From contig NZ_FXEH01000005.1 of NCBI RefSeq assembly GCF_900176565.1, positions 186,001 to 250,000 on the forward strand: a stretch of 64,000 nt of DNA. Direction: 5' to 3'. A program made the translations under genes and the position numbers. Numbering within the stretch: position 1 is the first letter of the stretch; every line of letters begins with the position of its first letter. Below are positions 1 to 8,498 of this stretch, piece after piece. The stretch is from Thalassobacillus devorans (lineage in GTDB: Bacteria; Bacillota; Bacilli; Bacillales; Halobacillaceae). Below the pieces are notes generated by a model. It was not told the origin of the DNA. It was given only the letters and a program-made list of their open reading frames with translations, and did not search any database.

Positions 1-221
1 TAACATTGGGGGTTATATCGAACTTAGTCGCATTATATGTGCCTATGACCATGTAAGCGGTTTCTTATTATCTGAATTGCTTGAAAGTTTCTATTTTTTT
101 CAAACGTATTTAAATTATTATTTTTAGTGTATATACTAGTATTCGACAAAAAATTACAAAACCAGAAATCTAAAATTATTTTTCAGAATTTTAGTTTTTT
201 TGTTAGGAAAGGAGTATTGAT
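1..221. other. Upstream region of the AbgT-type transporter gene
   Basis: AT-rich and non-coding as far as I can see. A TATACT hexamer at 132-137 could be a -10 element for the following gene, but the matching -35 is poor. A GGAAAGGAG ribosome binding site lies just before the ATG at 222. Confidence 0.3.
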
Positions 222-1742
222 ATGGCGACTAAAAAAAGGGGGATGTTCCAGCGGTTTTTGGATGGAATCGAAACGGTTGGTAATAAACTTCCTCATCCAG
301 TCACCTTATTTGCTGTTCTAGCACTTTTAGTAATTGTTCTATCTGGCATAGTGTCGAGTCTGGGAATTTCAGTAGAACACCCTGGTGAAGAAGGAGAAAT
401 GGTTGAAGTAAAAAACCTCATGAATAAAGAAGGAATCCAATACCTTTTCTCCAGTATGACGGAAAACTTCATCGGGTTTGCACCATTAGGGGTTGTATTG
501 GTCACAATGCTTGGTATTGGTATTGCTGAGCGGACAGGCCTGATCAGTGCCTTGCTAAGAGGTTTTGTCTTATCTGTACCACAACGTTTGATCACCTTCG
601 GCCTTGTTTTTGCAGGGGTAATGTCCAGTGTAGCTTCTGATGCCGGTTATGTTGTCTTGCCACCATTAGGAGCGGTTATCTTTGCTGCTATCGGGCGTCA
701 TCCTCTTGCAGGTCTGGCAGCGGCGTTTGCCGGGGTTTCAGCAGGTTTCAGTGCCAACTTATTCTTATCCGCAACGGACGCCATGCTTGGCGAATTGACA
801 ATCGATGCCGCTGCGATTATAGATCCTGCATATGCGGAAACAATGAATATCGCCATGAATTACTACTTTATTATAGTATCTGTTTTCCTTTTATCTATTG
901 TTGGCGCATGGGTCACTGAAAAGATAGTCGAACCACGCTTAGGGGAATACAAAGGAGAATACCGTGAGGACCTGAAAGGCTTGGACGCTACAGAGAAAAA
1001 GGGCTTAAAGTGGGCAGGTATTTCAGTAGCTATTGCAATCATCCTTACCGCATTATTAATTGTTCCTTCAGGTGCTCCATTGCGGGGAGATGATGGAAGT
1101 ATCATCCAGTCACCTTTTATGAGTTCACTTGTACCGATCATTACGATTCTATTCTTCATCCCTGGCTTGTTTTATGGGATTGCAACAAAAGAAATCCGAA
1201 ACGATAAAGATGTAGCGAATCAGCTTTCCGATACGATGGCTGCTATGGGTATGTTTATTGTTCTTGCATTTACTGCAGGTCAATTCGTTGCTTATTTCTC
1301 CGAAACTAATATGGGGCTTGTCATTGGTGTGTATGGAGCTGAATTTTTAGAGGCTGCCAATTTATCCGGTATTCCATTGATCCTAGGTTTTATCGTGGTG
1401 TCTGCCATCATCAACTTGTTCATCGGTAGTGCTTCCGCTAAATGGGCGATGATGGCCCCTATTTTCGTTCCAATTATGATGCAGCTGGGATATTCACCTG
1501 AATTGACACAGATGGCATATCGGGTAGCCGATTCAACAACCAATATTATTACCCCATTGATGACATACTTTGCGATCATCATTGCATTTGCTCAAAAATA
1601 TGATAAAAAGATGGGAATTGGAACCATGATTTCTGTTATGTTTCCATACAGTATCGTCTTCTTGATAGCATGGACCATCATGCTAATCGTATGGATGATG
1701 TTCGGAATCGATTTAGGACCTGGTTCCCCAATCAAATACTAG
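222..1742 (+). CDS. AbgT family transporter (p-aminobenzoyl-glutamate transporter-like)
   Basis: A 506-residue, very hydrophobic integral membrane protein with roughly a dozen predicted helices. It shows AbgT-family features: an amphipathic N-terminus followed by PHPVTLFAVLALLVI, the hairpin region SSVASDAGYVVLPPLGA near residues 130-145, and the C-terminal SASAKWAMMAPIFVPI segment followed by DSTTNIITPLMTY. Family members import p-aminobenzoyl-glutamate or export sulfonamide-like compounds using an ion gradient; the substrate here cannot be told from sequence. The start at 222 has a good RBS. An in-frame-shifted ORF beginning at 127 is spurious. The gene stands alone and ends at a strong bidirectional hairpin shared with the next, convergent gene. 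Confidence 0.9.
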   Translation: MATKKRGMFQRFLDGIETVGNKLPHPVTLFAVLALLVIVLSGIVSSLGISVEHPGEEGEMVEVKNLMNKEGIQYLFSSMTENFIGFAPLGVVLVTMLGIGIAERTGLISALLRGFVLSVPQRLITFGLVFAGVMSSVASDAGYVVLPPLGAVIFAAIGRHPLAGLAAAFAGVSAGFSANLFLSATDAMLGELTIDAAAIIDPAYAETMNIAMNYYFIIVSVFLLSIVGAWVTEKIVEPRLGEYKGEYREDLKGLDATEKKGLKWAGISVAIAIILTALLIVPSGAPLRGDDGSIIQSPFMSSLVPIITILFFIPGLFYGIATKEIRNDKDVANQLSDTMAAMGMFIVLAFTAGQFVAYFSETNMGLVIGVYGAEFLEAANLSGIPLILGFIVVSAIINLFIGSASAKWAMMAPIFVPIMMQLGYSPELTQMAYRVADSTTNIITPLMTYFAIIIAFAQKYDKKMGIGTMISVMFPYSIVFLIAWTIMLIVWMMFGIDLGPGSPIKY

Positions 1743-1780
1743 ACTTACCCAGAAGACCTAAAGTCGAAAGCCGAAATTTA

Positions 1781-1817
1781 AAAAAATGCTTGCAGGAATT
1801 TCCTGCAAGCATTTTTT
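1781..1817. terminator. Bidirectional rho-independent terminator
   Basis: Perfect 14-bp arms AAATGCTTGCAGGA / TCCTGCAAGCATTT around a 3-nt loop, with A-run and T-run on the two sides. It serves the transporter gene on the plus strand and the release-factor homologue on the minus strand. Confidence 0.9.
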
Positions 1818-1820
1818 CAT

Positions 1821-2624
1821 TTATTGCGATACGACTTCATCGATGACTTTCATTTCTTCATGGTCAAGCATGTTTTTATTGACGATGTCCGTAACTTCCT
1901 TATTCATGTTATCTCTCAAATCATCTGCTTCCTCTTTATCACCAACTAGATAGATACGCTCCCACTGCCTGTCTTTCGCAAGCTTATCCAATTTAGGCGC
2001 AAGGCTCTTATACCAGCGATAACGGTTAGCTTCAAAACGCTCCTTGTATTGTTCCTGCGGTGTGCTGCGGCTGCTGTCTCCCTTAGGTGCCTGGGCTGGG
2101 TGGGTCGTATATTGCTTCCAATCTTCTGTATTCAAATCCAGTTCGAACATTTGTGAATCTTTCAATGTCCCCAGTTCTGTGTCCATGATTTTTATCGCTT
2201 CTTTTTGGGTCAGTATAATTCCGGTTTTAGGGAAGCTATCGTACATTTTTTTCAACTGATCCACTTTAGCAGTTTCCTCCCAGTGGAATTCTGTTTCTAC
2301 TGGCATTTGGAAACGTTCGGCGAACCAGATAGAATCATCTGCTGTAGCAAAGATAACCAGACTTTTACGGAAATTCTGTTCATTTTCTTTCACAAAGTTT
2401 TCTACCTTCTCTTTAACTGCCCAGAAATTTCGTTTTTCATCAGAGTCACCATCTTCTTGAAGATAACTCTCAAAGTTATTCAAACCATTCTTCAAGTGTA
2501 TTTTCCATTCCCCGCCTTGCTGGTCCGGGTCAGAAGGATCTGTATTTAAATACATGCTGAATACACGCTGAGGCTTTTCTAAATAAACACTTTCTAACTT
2601 CTTAATTTCTTTATTCATATCCAT
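1821..2624 (-). CDS. VLRF1/aeRF1-type bacterial release factor family protein
   Basis: A 267-residue soluble protein. The opening KKLESVYLEKPQRVFSMYLN is typical of the bacterial archaeo-eukaryotic release-factor-like (baeRF/VLRF1) families of Firmicutes, as is the C-terminal RYRWYKSLAPKLDKLAKDRQWERIYLVGDKEE region, which matches the eRF1 domain 2/3-like fold. Members are thought to act on peptidyl-tRNA in stalled large subunits, by analogy with Vms1, but the function of this subgroup is largely untested. The ATG at 2624 has GGAG five bases upstream; a second ATG two codons later is possible. Monocistronic, ending at the shared hairpin at 1781-1817. The family call comes from pattern recognition, not a search. 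Confidence 0.7.
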   Translation of the reverse strand: MDMNKEIKKLESVYLEKPQRVFSMYLNTDPSDPDQQGGEWKIHLKNGLNNFESYLQEDGDSDEKRNFWAVKEKVENFVKENEQNFRKSLVIFATADDSIWFAERFQMPVETEFHWEETAKVDQLKKMYDSFPKTGIILTQKEAIKIMDTELGTLKDSQMFELDLNTEDWKQYTTHPAQAPKGDSSRSTPQEQYKERFEANRYRWYKSLAPKLDKLAKDRQWERIYLVGDKEEADDLRDNMNKEVTDIVNKNMLDHEEMKVIDEVVSQ

Positions 2625-2714
2625 AAGGCTCCATCTACTCCTTTATAAAAACTGTTTGTCTACTAGTTATGTAACCGCGTTGTCTAGTACTCAAACCTGC
2701 TCACTTAAATTTCA

Positions 2715-2751
2715 TAAAGAAAAAGCACCCCACGCAATCGAAAGGTGCTTT
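2715..2751 (-). terminator. Terminator downstream of the secreted hydrolase gene
   Basis: Arms AAAGCACC / GGTGCTTT, with a T-run on the minus-strand side, about 50 bases beyond the stop of the hydrolase gene at 2800. Confidence 0.7.
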
Positions 2752-2799
2752 AAGCCAAGCGCAGAAGCCTTGCAGAAGGAATAAATCCCCAACAAAAAA

Positions 2800-4296
2800 T
2801 CATCTCCAATACACATTCCCTTTATCATCTATATAAAGGGTTTGGACAATGGAACGGTTAAACTTATTGCCCATTTGTGTTTCACCTCTCACCTGAGCCG
2901 TTATGTTATAAACCCCTTTCTCCATTCCTCTTAAAAAGATCGTACCGTCAGCAGCCATATCTATAGTTGAAGTTTTTACTCTATCCGGGCTTTTAAAAGA
3001 CTCGTGACCAAGTGTAAGTGTGGTCCTGACATTACTCACTGTATCTTTCCCTGTAAGAAGACGGACCTGGGGATTATTCTTTCCATGAACTTTCAAGTTT
3101 AAATTTTCATTGATATCACTTTGAAAATGAACATTTAACAAATAGGCTTCCTTATCAGCAGAGTGAGCCTGGATGCGCCATAAGCCATGCCCGGGATTTT
3201 CTATCGTCATCGTATGGTTATAAGCACCATGAAAGTAACTGCTTTGGTCTCTTGAGGTACGAAACTGGTCAAATTGCTTCCCTTTTGGACTGAACAACGT
3301 AAGGTCACTTGTCGGGGAGCTGCTCGTCCATTGTATGGTAACAGATTCTACGTTTTCTTCTATATGAAATGTTTCTGTCTTTTGTCGCTTGAACTTTCCC
3401 CCCCTATGAAATGTTGCAGCGGAATGTGGAGATAAACTTTCCATTTGGACATTACTCTGCAAAGAAGAGGTTTGTAAATAGGGTTGAAAAAGGTTGAACG
3501 TTGCATTTCCTTCTTTGATGGTGTAATGAGTCCAATCATCAACCCTAATTTCCTCCGCATACGGCAAACGGGAACTCGATACGGTTACTGCCCCATCATT
3601 GGAACCGTATTGACTTAAGTATAAACCTCCCCAAAACAGAGAACCCCACGCAGGCCCCCATCCGGTTCCACCAAAGGTGTACATCGAGGTATTTTCAATA
3701 CCGGGCTCTCTATCCGTTATATCTCGAAAATAAGCCATATAACCTGTTTGCAAAGATTGTGTTGCTTCATTTTTATTACCTATAATATCCGCAAGCCAAC
3801 TGGCACCCTCACTATGGGCTAAATCCGCCAGTTCCGAGCCATGATGAGGACTTGAAAGTGTGACCACCCGTTCCACATACTCATCGGCACCAAAATAAAT
3901 TAAGGCTGTCTGTGCATCTACACCGCCTTTACTATGAGCTGCCAGTACTACTTTTTTCCCAAAATGTTCGTATATTTCACCAAGCTTTTCCGCAAGCAGT
4001 TCTCCGTTGTTCCACATATTTTTATCGGGATACAAGTCGATGAATGCTGTCTGATAGCCATTTGTATAAGCTGTCTCATACATATCATTTTCTTTCCACC
4101 ATGTAGCTGAGGAACTATTCAATCCATGAATAAATACAATTGGTGCTTTGTTTTCATCAATATCGGCGGGGTCCTCACCGACGTACCACTGACCCGGCAC
4201 TCCTGATGGGTCATCCTTGCCAAACGATCCTGCCCAAATCTCAGCCGGCCATGCCATCAATAGAAACAGTCCAAGAATTATGATCCTCTCCCTCAT
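2800..4296 (-). CDS. Secreted alpha/beta-hydrolase (lipase/esterase-like) with C-terminal beta-rich domain
   Basis: A 498-residue protein with an N-terminal signal peptide (hydrophobic residues about 5-18, Ala-Gly around 22). The hydrolase core has the oxyanion-hole HG at VFIHGLNSSSATWW (about residue 57) and a nucleophile elbow AHSKGG with Ser122. The motif is A-x-S-x-G rather than G-x-S-x-G, as in Bacillus subtilis LipA-like lipases. A catalytic His is plausible in DDWTHYTI (about residue 255). Residues beyond about 290 look like a beta-sandwich module (WRIQAHSADKEAYLLNVHF), possibly for surface or substrate binding. It is probably extracellular or wall-associated; the substrate is unknown. 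RBS GGGAAGGGGAAGG precedes the ATG. Confidence 0.75.
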   Translation of the reverse strand: MRERIIILGLFLLMAWPAEIWAGSFGKDDPSGVPGQWYVGEDPADIDENKAPIVFIHGLNSSSATWWKENDMYETAYTNGYQTAFIDLYPDKNMWNNGELLAEKLGEIYEHFGKKVVLAAHSKGGVDAQTALIYFGADEYVERVVTLSSPHHGSELADLAHSEGASWLADIIGNKNEATQSLQTGYMAYFRDITDREPGIENTSMYTFGGTGWGPAWGSLFWGGLYLSQYGSNDGAVTVSSSRLPYAEEIRVDDWTHYTIKEGNATFNLFQPYLQTSSLQSNVQMESLSPHSAATFHRGGKFKRQKTETFHIEENVESVTIQWTSSSPTSDLTLFSPKGKQFDQFRTSRDQSSYFHGAYNHTMTIENPGHGLWRIQAHSADKEAYLLNVHFQSDINENLNLKVHGKNNPQVRLLTGKDTVSNVRTTLTLGHESFKSPDRVKTSTIDMAADGTIFLRGMEKGVYNITAQVRGETQMGNKFNRSIVQTLYIDDKGNVYWR

Positions 4297-4570
4297 ATTC
4301 TTTTACCTTCCCCTTCCCGTTTAGGTATGGTAAACATATTCTGTGTTGACGCTCCTATCCCCTTTTATATAGGAAGAAAAAAACAAAACAAGCCGAAGGC
4401 ATCAGACGAAGCCTTAGGAAGCTCACAGTACGCCTATGGGAAGCGAGTGATTTCCCGCCCCCCCCAACCGTTACTATCGTAACGGAAACAACATATCCTG
4501 AAACTGAGTCTTCAGTAAAAGGGAGCTTTCATGTAAAATCACCAAGGAAATTTAACAGATCAAATCAAAA
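4297..4570. other. Intergenic region without a recognised gene
   Basis: Lies between two minus-strand genes. Apart from the RBS of the hydrolase gene I see no convincing coding frame. The stretch 4400-4520 has a C-run (about 4459-4466) and less AT-rich composition than nearby spacers, but no homology I recognise. Confidence 0.4.
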
Positions 4571-4604
4571 TAAGGCCTGTTCCTTTTTCCTGGAACAGGC
4601 CTTA
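4571..4604 (-). terminator. Terminator of the betaine-binding protein gene
   Basis: Arms TAAGGCCTGTTCC / GGAACAGGCCTTA around an 8-nt loop, immediately downstream of the stop codon at 4614. The tail is only moderately T-rich. Confidence 0.8.
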
Positions 4605-4613
4605 TTATTCGTA

Positions 4614-5507
4614 TTATTCAGAGCTTCCGGTCCATTCTTCAATGAGATCCCGGTTATCTTCTAACCATGTTTCCGCTCCTTCTTCAGGAGAACCTGCTTC
4701 GTTGATTTCTGCCATCAAACTTCCTAACTGATCATCGTTCAGCATGAAGTTATCAAACCACTCTACAACTTCCGGCTGATCTTCTTCCAGTCCTTTACGT
4801 GCTGCATAAGAAATGTTTTCAGAATCGCCATAGATGTTCTTTGGATCCTCCAAAATTTTCAAATCCATTTCTGCAAAAGTCCAATGAGGCTTCCATAGGG
4901 TCACAACAATCGGCTCTTCATCTTCCATACTATTTTTCAATTCAGATATCATCGTTGGCTCTGATGAGGAAGATAATGAATAGTCAAGATCATACTCATT
5001 GATGACCTGATCGGTCAGATCCATGATACTGGCACCTGCATCAATACCGACTATCGTTGAATCAAATTTTTCCTTATGTTCATTTAAATCTTCAATTGAA
5101 TTTACTTCTTCTACATAAGATGGTACCACTAAAGCTAAATCTGTACCTTCATACCAGGTTTCCCGCCAATCGATTTCATCTTCAAACTTTTCATAAAAAG
5201 GCTTATCCGTATTAGGCAGCCAAATTTCCATACCGATATCGATATCGCCGGAAGACAACGCTTCATATAACGCACCTTTTTCCACGTTATTCAATTCAAC
5301 GTCGTATCCTTTTTCCTCTAATACGATTTTCCACATGTTAGAAACGGCAACATTTTCGGCCCAGTTGTTCATGCCGATATTGATAGTTCCTTTTTCTTCA
5401 CTATCTCCCCCGGCATTGCCTTCATCATCAGAATCTCCACCGCAGGCTGCTAAAATAAGTACAGCCGCCAAGGCTAACATTGTTAAGTAATTACGTAGAT
5501 TTTTCAT
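4614..5507 (-). CDS. Glycine betaine/proline-type ABC transporter substrate-binding lipoprotein (OpuAC/ProX family)
   Basis: A 297-residue lipoprotein. The signal peptide ends in a lipobox LAACGG with acylated Cys at about 22, followed by an acidic linker rich in D, E, S and G, a common feature in salt-adapted bacteria. The mature part has the aromatic positions expected for a trimethylammonium cage: NNWAEN, MEIWLPN, ETWYEGTDLALVVP and TLWKPHWTF. It should bind a quaternary ammonium osmolyte at the outer membrane face. No ATPase or permease gene is adjacent, so it must work with components encoded elsewhere. The start has AAAGGAGG at good spacing. The exact ligand (betaine, choline or proline betaine) is open. 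Confidence 0.87.
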   Translation of the reverse strand: MKNLRNYLTMLALAAVLILAACGGDSDDEGNAGGDSEEKGTINIGMNNWAENVAVSNMWKIVLEEKGYDVELNNVEKGALYEALSSGDIDIGMEIWLPNTDKPFYEKFEDEIDWRETWYEGTDLALVVPSYVEEVNSIEDLNEHKEKFDSTIVGIDAGASIMDLTDQVINEYDLDYSLSSSSEPTMISELKNSMEDEEPIVVTLWKPHWTFAEMDLKILEDPKNIYGDSENISYAARKGLEEDQPEVVEWFDNFMLNDDQLGSLMAEINEAGSPEEGAETWLEDNRDLIEEWTGSSE

Positions 5508-5814
5508 CTGTATTCCTCCTTTTAATGTTATTGTGATATTAAATTAAAAAAATAAACCAAAACACACTACTTGAGTAATACAATTTACGATTTTACCATA
5601 TATTCTATAAAGTTTGAACAAAATAAACTGTATAAAACAGGAATTCAGATTACATTCCTGTTTCTTTAACTAAATTTTTATTACAATTGCTGATGAAAAC
5701 AAGAGAAAGAGATACAATAATACAAGTGATTCTATTGTTCGAGTTTGAAGAGCATTAGATTTGTCTATACAATAGTATAAATTCATCCACGACCCATGAA
5801 GGAGATACATGCTC
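5508..5814. other. Divergent promoter region between the binding protein and MurE-like genes
   Basis: About 300 bases of AT-rich DNA between divergent start codons. TACAAT at 5713-5718 could be a -10 for the plus-strand gene, but I find no -35 at standard spacing. No riboswitch or clear operator was recognised. Confidence 0.35.
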
Positions 5815-7281
5815 ATGAAAGCTGCTGAACTACTTACAAATATACAATTAGATCATACCCCCAACCCATCAGCAATGTCTGTCCACATTGGTGATATTTC
5901 TTGTGATTCCCGTGAAGTAGCACAAGGGACTTTGTTTGTGGCTGTGCCAGGACATACTACCGATGGCCACAATTACATAGATAGCGCTGTAGAAAGAGGA
6001 GCATCATTAGTCATTGGGGAAAAAGAAATTGCCAATGCTGACTTCCCATATATACAGGTTAAAGACAGTAGAAAAGCATTGGCTCAAATAGCAAAAGCTT
6101 TCTACATGAAAGATAAGCCTTTACCTAAAATAATTGGAATCACCGGGACAAATGGAAAAACAACGACGACCTATATGCTGAAGAGTATCTTCGAACAAGC
6201 GGGATACTCGTGTGCCACTTTTGGTACAGTCTCTTATATTATCAATAAAAAAGCATATCCATCCTCAAATTCTACCCCGGGCCCTTTGACACTATATAAA
6301 CTTCTGGCACAGAGTAATGATGATGTCGCCATTCTTGAAGTCTCTTCCCACGGGATTAGACAAGGCCGGGTTCATGGTCTTTACTTTGATCATCTGGTGT
6401 TTACAAACCTTGCACATGACCATTTGGACTACCATGGAAGCATGGAAGACTATTTTGAAACAAAGGCGAGTCTTTTTCAGCAACTGAAATCAGATGGTAA
6501 AGCTGTTATTTATACGGGACAAGGCTGGGGAAAGCAACTGTCAGAACGTCTGAGAGATGAAGGAAAACAGGTCTACACGGTAAATTCTTCAGAACAGGAT
6601 GATGTGATTGTTCAGCCTGAACAAAATTATGTGACTGTAAACGGCGAGCAATGGCCCCTTTCACTACAGATGCCTGGTGTCCATAATTTTCATAATGCTA
6701 CTTTCGCTGCTTACACCTCATATCTGGCAGGTATTGAATGGAATTCGATAACCGACACCCTAGCACGAAAGCTGCACGTGCCAGGTCGTTTCGAGGAATA
6801 CAGGCACCCGAATGGAGCTACTATCATCGTCGACTATGCTCATACGGCGGATGCACTTGAAAATATCTTTCATACTGCTAAAAAAGAAGGTGCCAAACGA
6901 ATTGTTCATATATTTGGCTTCCGTGGCGGAAGAGATCAGACGAAGAGAAAAGAAATGTTAAAAGTTAGCGCCTCAAATACCTCGCGCTACATCTTAACCG
7001 GGGACGATTTATATGGAGAAACACCTGCCGCTATGGAAAGGGAACTCCATGATTTGCACAAGCATTACGGAAACAGTGCGGGGAAAGTGATTTATGATCG
7101 AACGAAAGCAATAAAGTCAGCGTGGGATTACGCTCGCCCAGGGGATTGGATTATTATTACCGGCAAGGGGCATGAAACTTATGAACAGGTTTATAAATAC
7201 CCAGTCGATTCCGATATCAATTGCATCCGCTATTTGGATCGGTTTACAAGAAATCCTCAGAAGAAATTGATTCAGAGTTGA
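5815..7281 (+). CDS. Mur-ligase family protein, MurE-like (UDP-MurNAc-tripeptide synthetase type)
   Basis: A 488-residue, three-domain Mur ligase. Present are the ATP loop GITGTNGKTTTT (about 109-120), the Lys of ETKASL (about 217, normally carbamylated), HNFHNATFAAY, DYAHTADAL and the C-terminal ITGKGHETYEQ. These place it closest to MurE, which adds the third amino acid of the peptidoglycan stem in the cytoplasm. The DNPR motif that recognises meso-diaminopimelate is replaced by GDDLYGE (DNA 7003-7020), and the usual TTPE by STPGP. The added amino acid is therefore probably not meso-DAP; ornithine, lysine or a non-wall substrate are options. It is not in a dcw cluster. ATG 5815 is preferred over ATG 5809 because its RBS spacing is 10 rather than 4. 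Confidence 0.8.
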   Translation: MKAAELLTNIQLDHTPNPSAMSVHIGDISCDSREVAQGTLFVAVPGHTTDGHNYIDSAVERGASLVIGEKEIANADFPYIQVKDSRKALAQIAKAFYMKDKPLPKIIGITGTNGKTTTTYMLKSIFEQAGYSCATFGTVSYIINKKAYPSSNSTPGPLTLYKLLAQSNDDVAILEVSSHGIRQGRVHGLYFDHLVFTNLAHDHLDYHGSMEDYFETKASLFQQLKSDGKAVIYTGQGWGKQLSERLRDEGKQVYTVNSSEQDDVIVQPEQNYVTVNGEQWPLSLQMPGVHNFHNATFAAYTSYLAGIEWNSITDTLARKLHVPGRFEEYRHPNGATIIVDYAHTADALENIFHTAKKEGAKRIVHIFGFRGGRDQTKRKEMLKVSASNTSRYILTGDDLYGETPAAMERELHDLHKHYGNSAGKVIYDRTKAIKSAWDYARPGDWIIITGKGHETYEQVYKYPVDSDINCIRYLDRFTRNPQKKLIQS

Positions 7282-7299
7282 CGCAATGCGTCAACTCTG
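7275..7299. repeat. Perfect palindrome across the convergent stop codons
   Basis: Arms AGAGTTGACGCA / TGCGTCAACTCT around one base. It contains the stop codon of the MurE-like gene and reaches into the end of the convergent VOC gene. It could act as a bidirectional hairpin terminator, although neither side has a good T-tract. Confidence 0.6.
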
Positions 7300-7662
7300 C
7301 CACTCTAATATTTCTATTCTGTTGCCAAACGGGTCTTCCATATATAGCCGCCTTGCATTCGGTAAGTTATCATCCTCTTGATAAGGCACATTCTGGTCAA
7401 TTAAATGATTCATCAAGTGTTTGATATCCTTTACGACCAATGCTGGATGAGCTTTTTTGGCAGGCTGGAAATTATTTTCCACTCCAATATGCAGCTGATG
7501 AATACCACAGCTGAACCATACGCCTCCCCTTTTCTTTAATTCGGGAGGCTTTTCTAATTCTTCCATCCCTAAAATTTCACCAAAGAACTTTCTCGCTTGT
7601 TCTTCACAATTTGCAGGAGCGGCCAATTGTATGTGATCGATTCCTTCAAACTGATAGGTCAT
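7291..7662 (-). CDS. VOC (glyoxalase/bleomycin resistance) family protein
   Basis: A 123-residue single-domain vicinal-oxygen-chelate protein. The N-terminal FEGIDHIQLAAP strand, the central GVWFSCGIHQLHIGVE and the C-terminal YMEDPFGNRIEILE are classical VOC signatures; metal ligands would be the His of DHIQL, His in QLHIG and the Glu of RIEILE. Such proteins act as dimers in isomerase, dioxygenase or resistance reactions, and the substrate cannot be deduced. The frame is open further upstream to 7704, but the ATG at 7662 is chosen because AGGGGGGTG lies at good spacing and the protein starts just before the first strand. Confidence 0.8.
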   Translation of the reverse strand: MTYQFEGIDHIQLAAPANCEEQARKFFGEILGMEELEKPPELKKRGGVWFSCGIHQLHIGVENNFQPAKKAHPALVVKDIKHLMNHLIDQNVPYQEDDNLPNARRLYMEDPFGNRIEILEWQS

Positions 7663-7756
7663 TGTTTTCACCCCCCTCGTCTCTTTCTCCATCCATATTG
7701 ACAATTCCTTTATTTATCGTAAATTAGTTATAACCTGCTTTTTCGTTATAACTATA

Positions 7757-7806
7757 AAAAAACCAGCCTCTTTCCTCTCACGTTTCAAAGGAAAAGGCTG
7801 GCTTTT
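7757..7806 (-). terminator. Terminator of the YfhD-like gene
   Basis: Arms AAAAACCAGCCT / AGGCTGGCTTTTT with an inner TTTCC / GGAAA pairing, directly after the stop at 7812 on the minus strand and followed there by a long T-run. Confidence 0.8.
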
Positions 7807-7811
7807 TAGTG

Positions 7812-7997
7812 TTAGTCTTTATTATTCATACGTGCATCTGCTGCTTGTGAGCGCGCTAGCGCTTCTTTATCTTCATGGTCAGCTAATTCTTCTGAAAATT
7901 CAATATCAAGCGCATGAGCTTTCTTTTCATATTTTGGTGTTTGTGGAAGTGATGAATCATTTTTCCCATTTGCTTTACGATGATCGTCTCTGCCCAT
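7812..7997 (-). CDS. YfhD-like small protein
   Basis: A 61-residue, highly hydrophilic protein. The start MGRDDHRKANGKN, the central SLPQTPKYEK and the stretch EFSEELADHEDKEALARSQA match what I recall of the YfhD family of Bacillaceae, whose function is unknown. No membrane segment or cysteine is present, and composition suggests intrinsic disorder. RBS AAAAGGGGTGG lies upstream. Transcribed alone, with its own terminator. Confidence 0.75.
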   Translation of the reverse strand: MGRDDHRKANGKNDSSLPQTPKYEKKAHALDIEFSEELADHEDKEALARSQAADARMNNKD

Positions 7998-8096
7998 TAT
8001 CCCACCCCTTTTCTTATTTCATTACAGTTATTATGTGTTCAAGGCATTATTCTATACCAGCCCCAATGGGACTTGATTAAAGGATTGTTCCATATA

Positions 8097-8132
8097 AAAA
8101 GGCCGGCTCATATAAGAGCCGGCCTTTCATAT
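8097..8132 (-). terminator. Terminator of the Lin0512 family gene
   Basis: Arms AAAGGCCGGCTC / GAGCCGGCCTTT around a short AT-rich loop, with a T-run on the minus-strand side, just beyond the stop at 8139. Confidence 0.85.
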
Positions 8133-8138
8133 TGATTT

Positions 8139-8498
8139 TTAGTACCCCACTTCAATAGAAGCATTTACCATATACATGAGATCATTGCTGTCTTCTTTAT
8201 CTTCTAAAATGATCCCACTTGTCGTGGCCATGCCACCTTCCACTACTTCTACCGATACAGTGCCATAGGGGATAGCCTCTTTGACTTCGTTTTCATCTAA
8301 TTGATCTTGATCACGAGGTATGGCAAGTTTGACGTTTACCTTCATACTATCTAAGGATTTTTCAGGCAGAGCCTCTTCGATACCCGGCATGGAGTTGAAA
8401 TTAATGGCGTCCTGAATGGCCCTAAGTGAAGCTTTGGTTACGTTTTGACCATGTACATCAATCCCCATACCAGTTTGTATAAAGAGTATCTTATCCAT
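8139..8498 (-). CDS. Lin0512 family protein
   Basis: A 119-residue protein. The start FIQTGMGIDVHGQNVTKASLRAI, then AINFNSMPG and LAIPRDQDQLDENEVKEAIPYG, is characteristic of the small Lin0512 family, which has a beta-alpha architecture similar to the cyanuric acid/barbiturase ring-opening (CAH/BAH) domain fold. The biological role is unknown. RBS GAAAGGAG precedes the ATG. The gene sits immediately upstream of, and divergent from, the gas vesicle operon, with no evident functional tie. Confidence 0.75.
   Translation of the reverse strand: MDKILFIQTGMGIDVHGQNVTKASLRAIQDAINFNSMPGIEEALPEKSLDSMKVNVKLAIPRDQDQLDENEVKEAIPYGTVSVEVVEGGMATTSGIILEDKEDSNDLMYMVNASIEVGY

Noticed and set aside
4400-4530. 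Less AT-rich block with a C-run in a spacer, possibly a gene remnant
   Set aside because: No frame, repeat or known motif could be supported.
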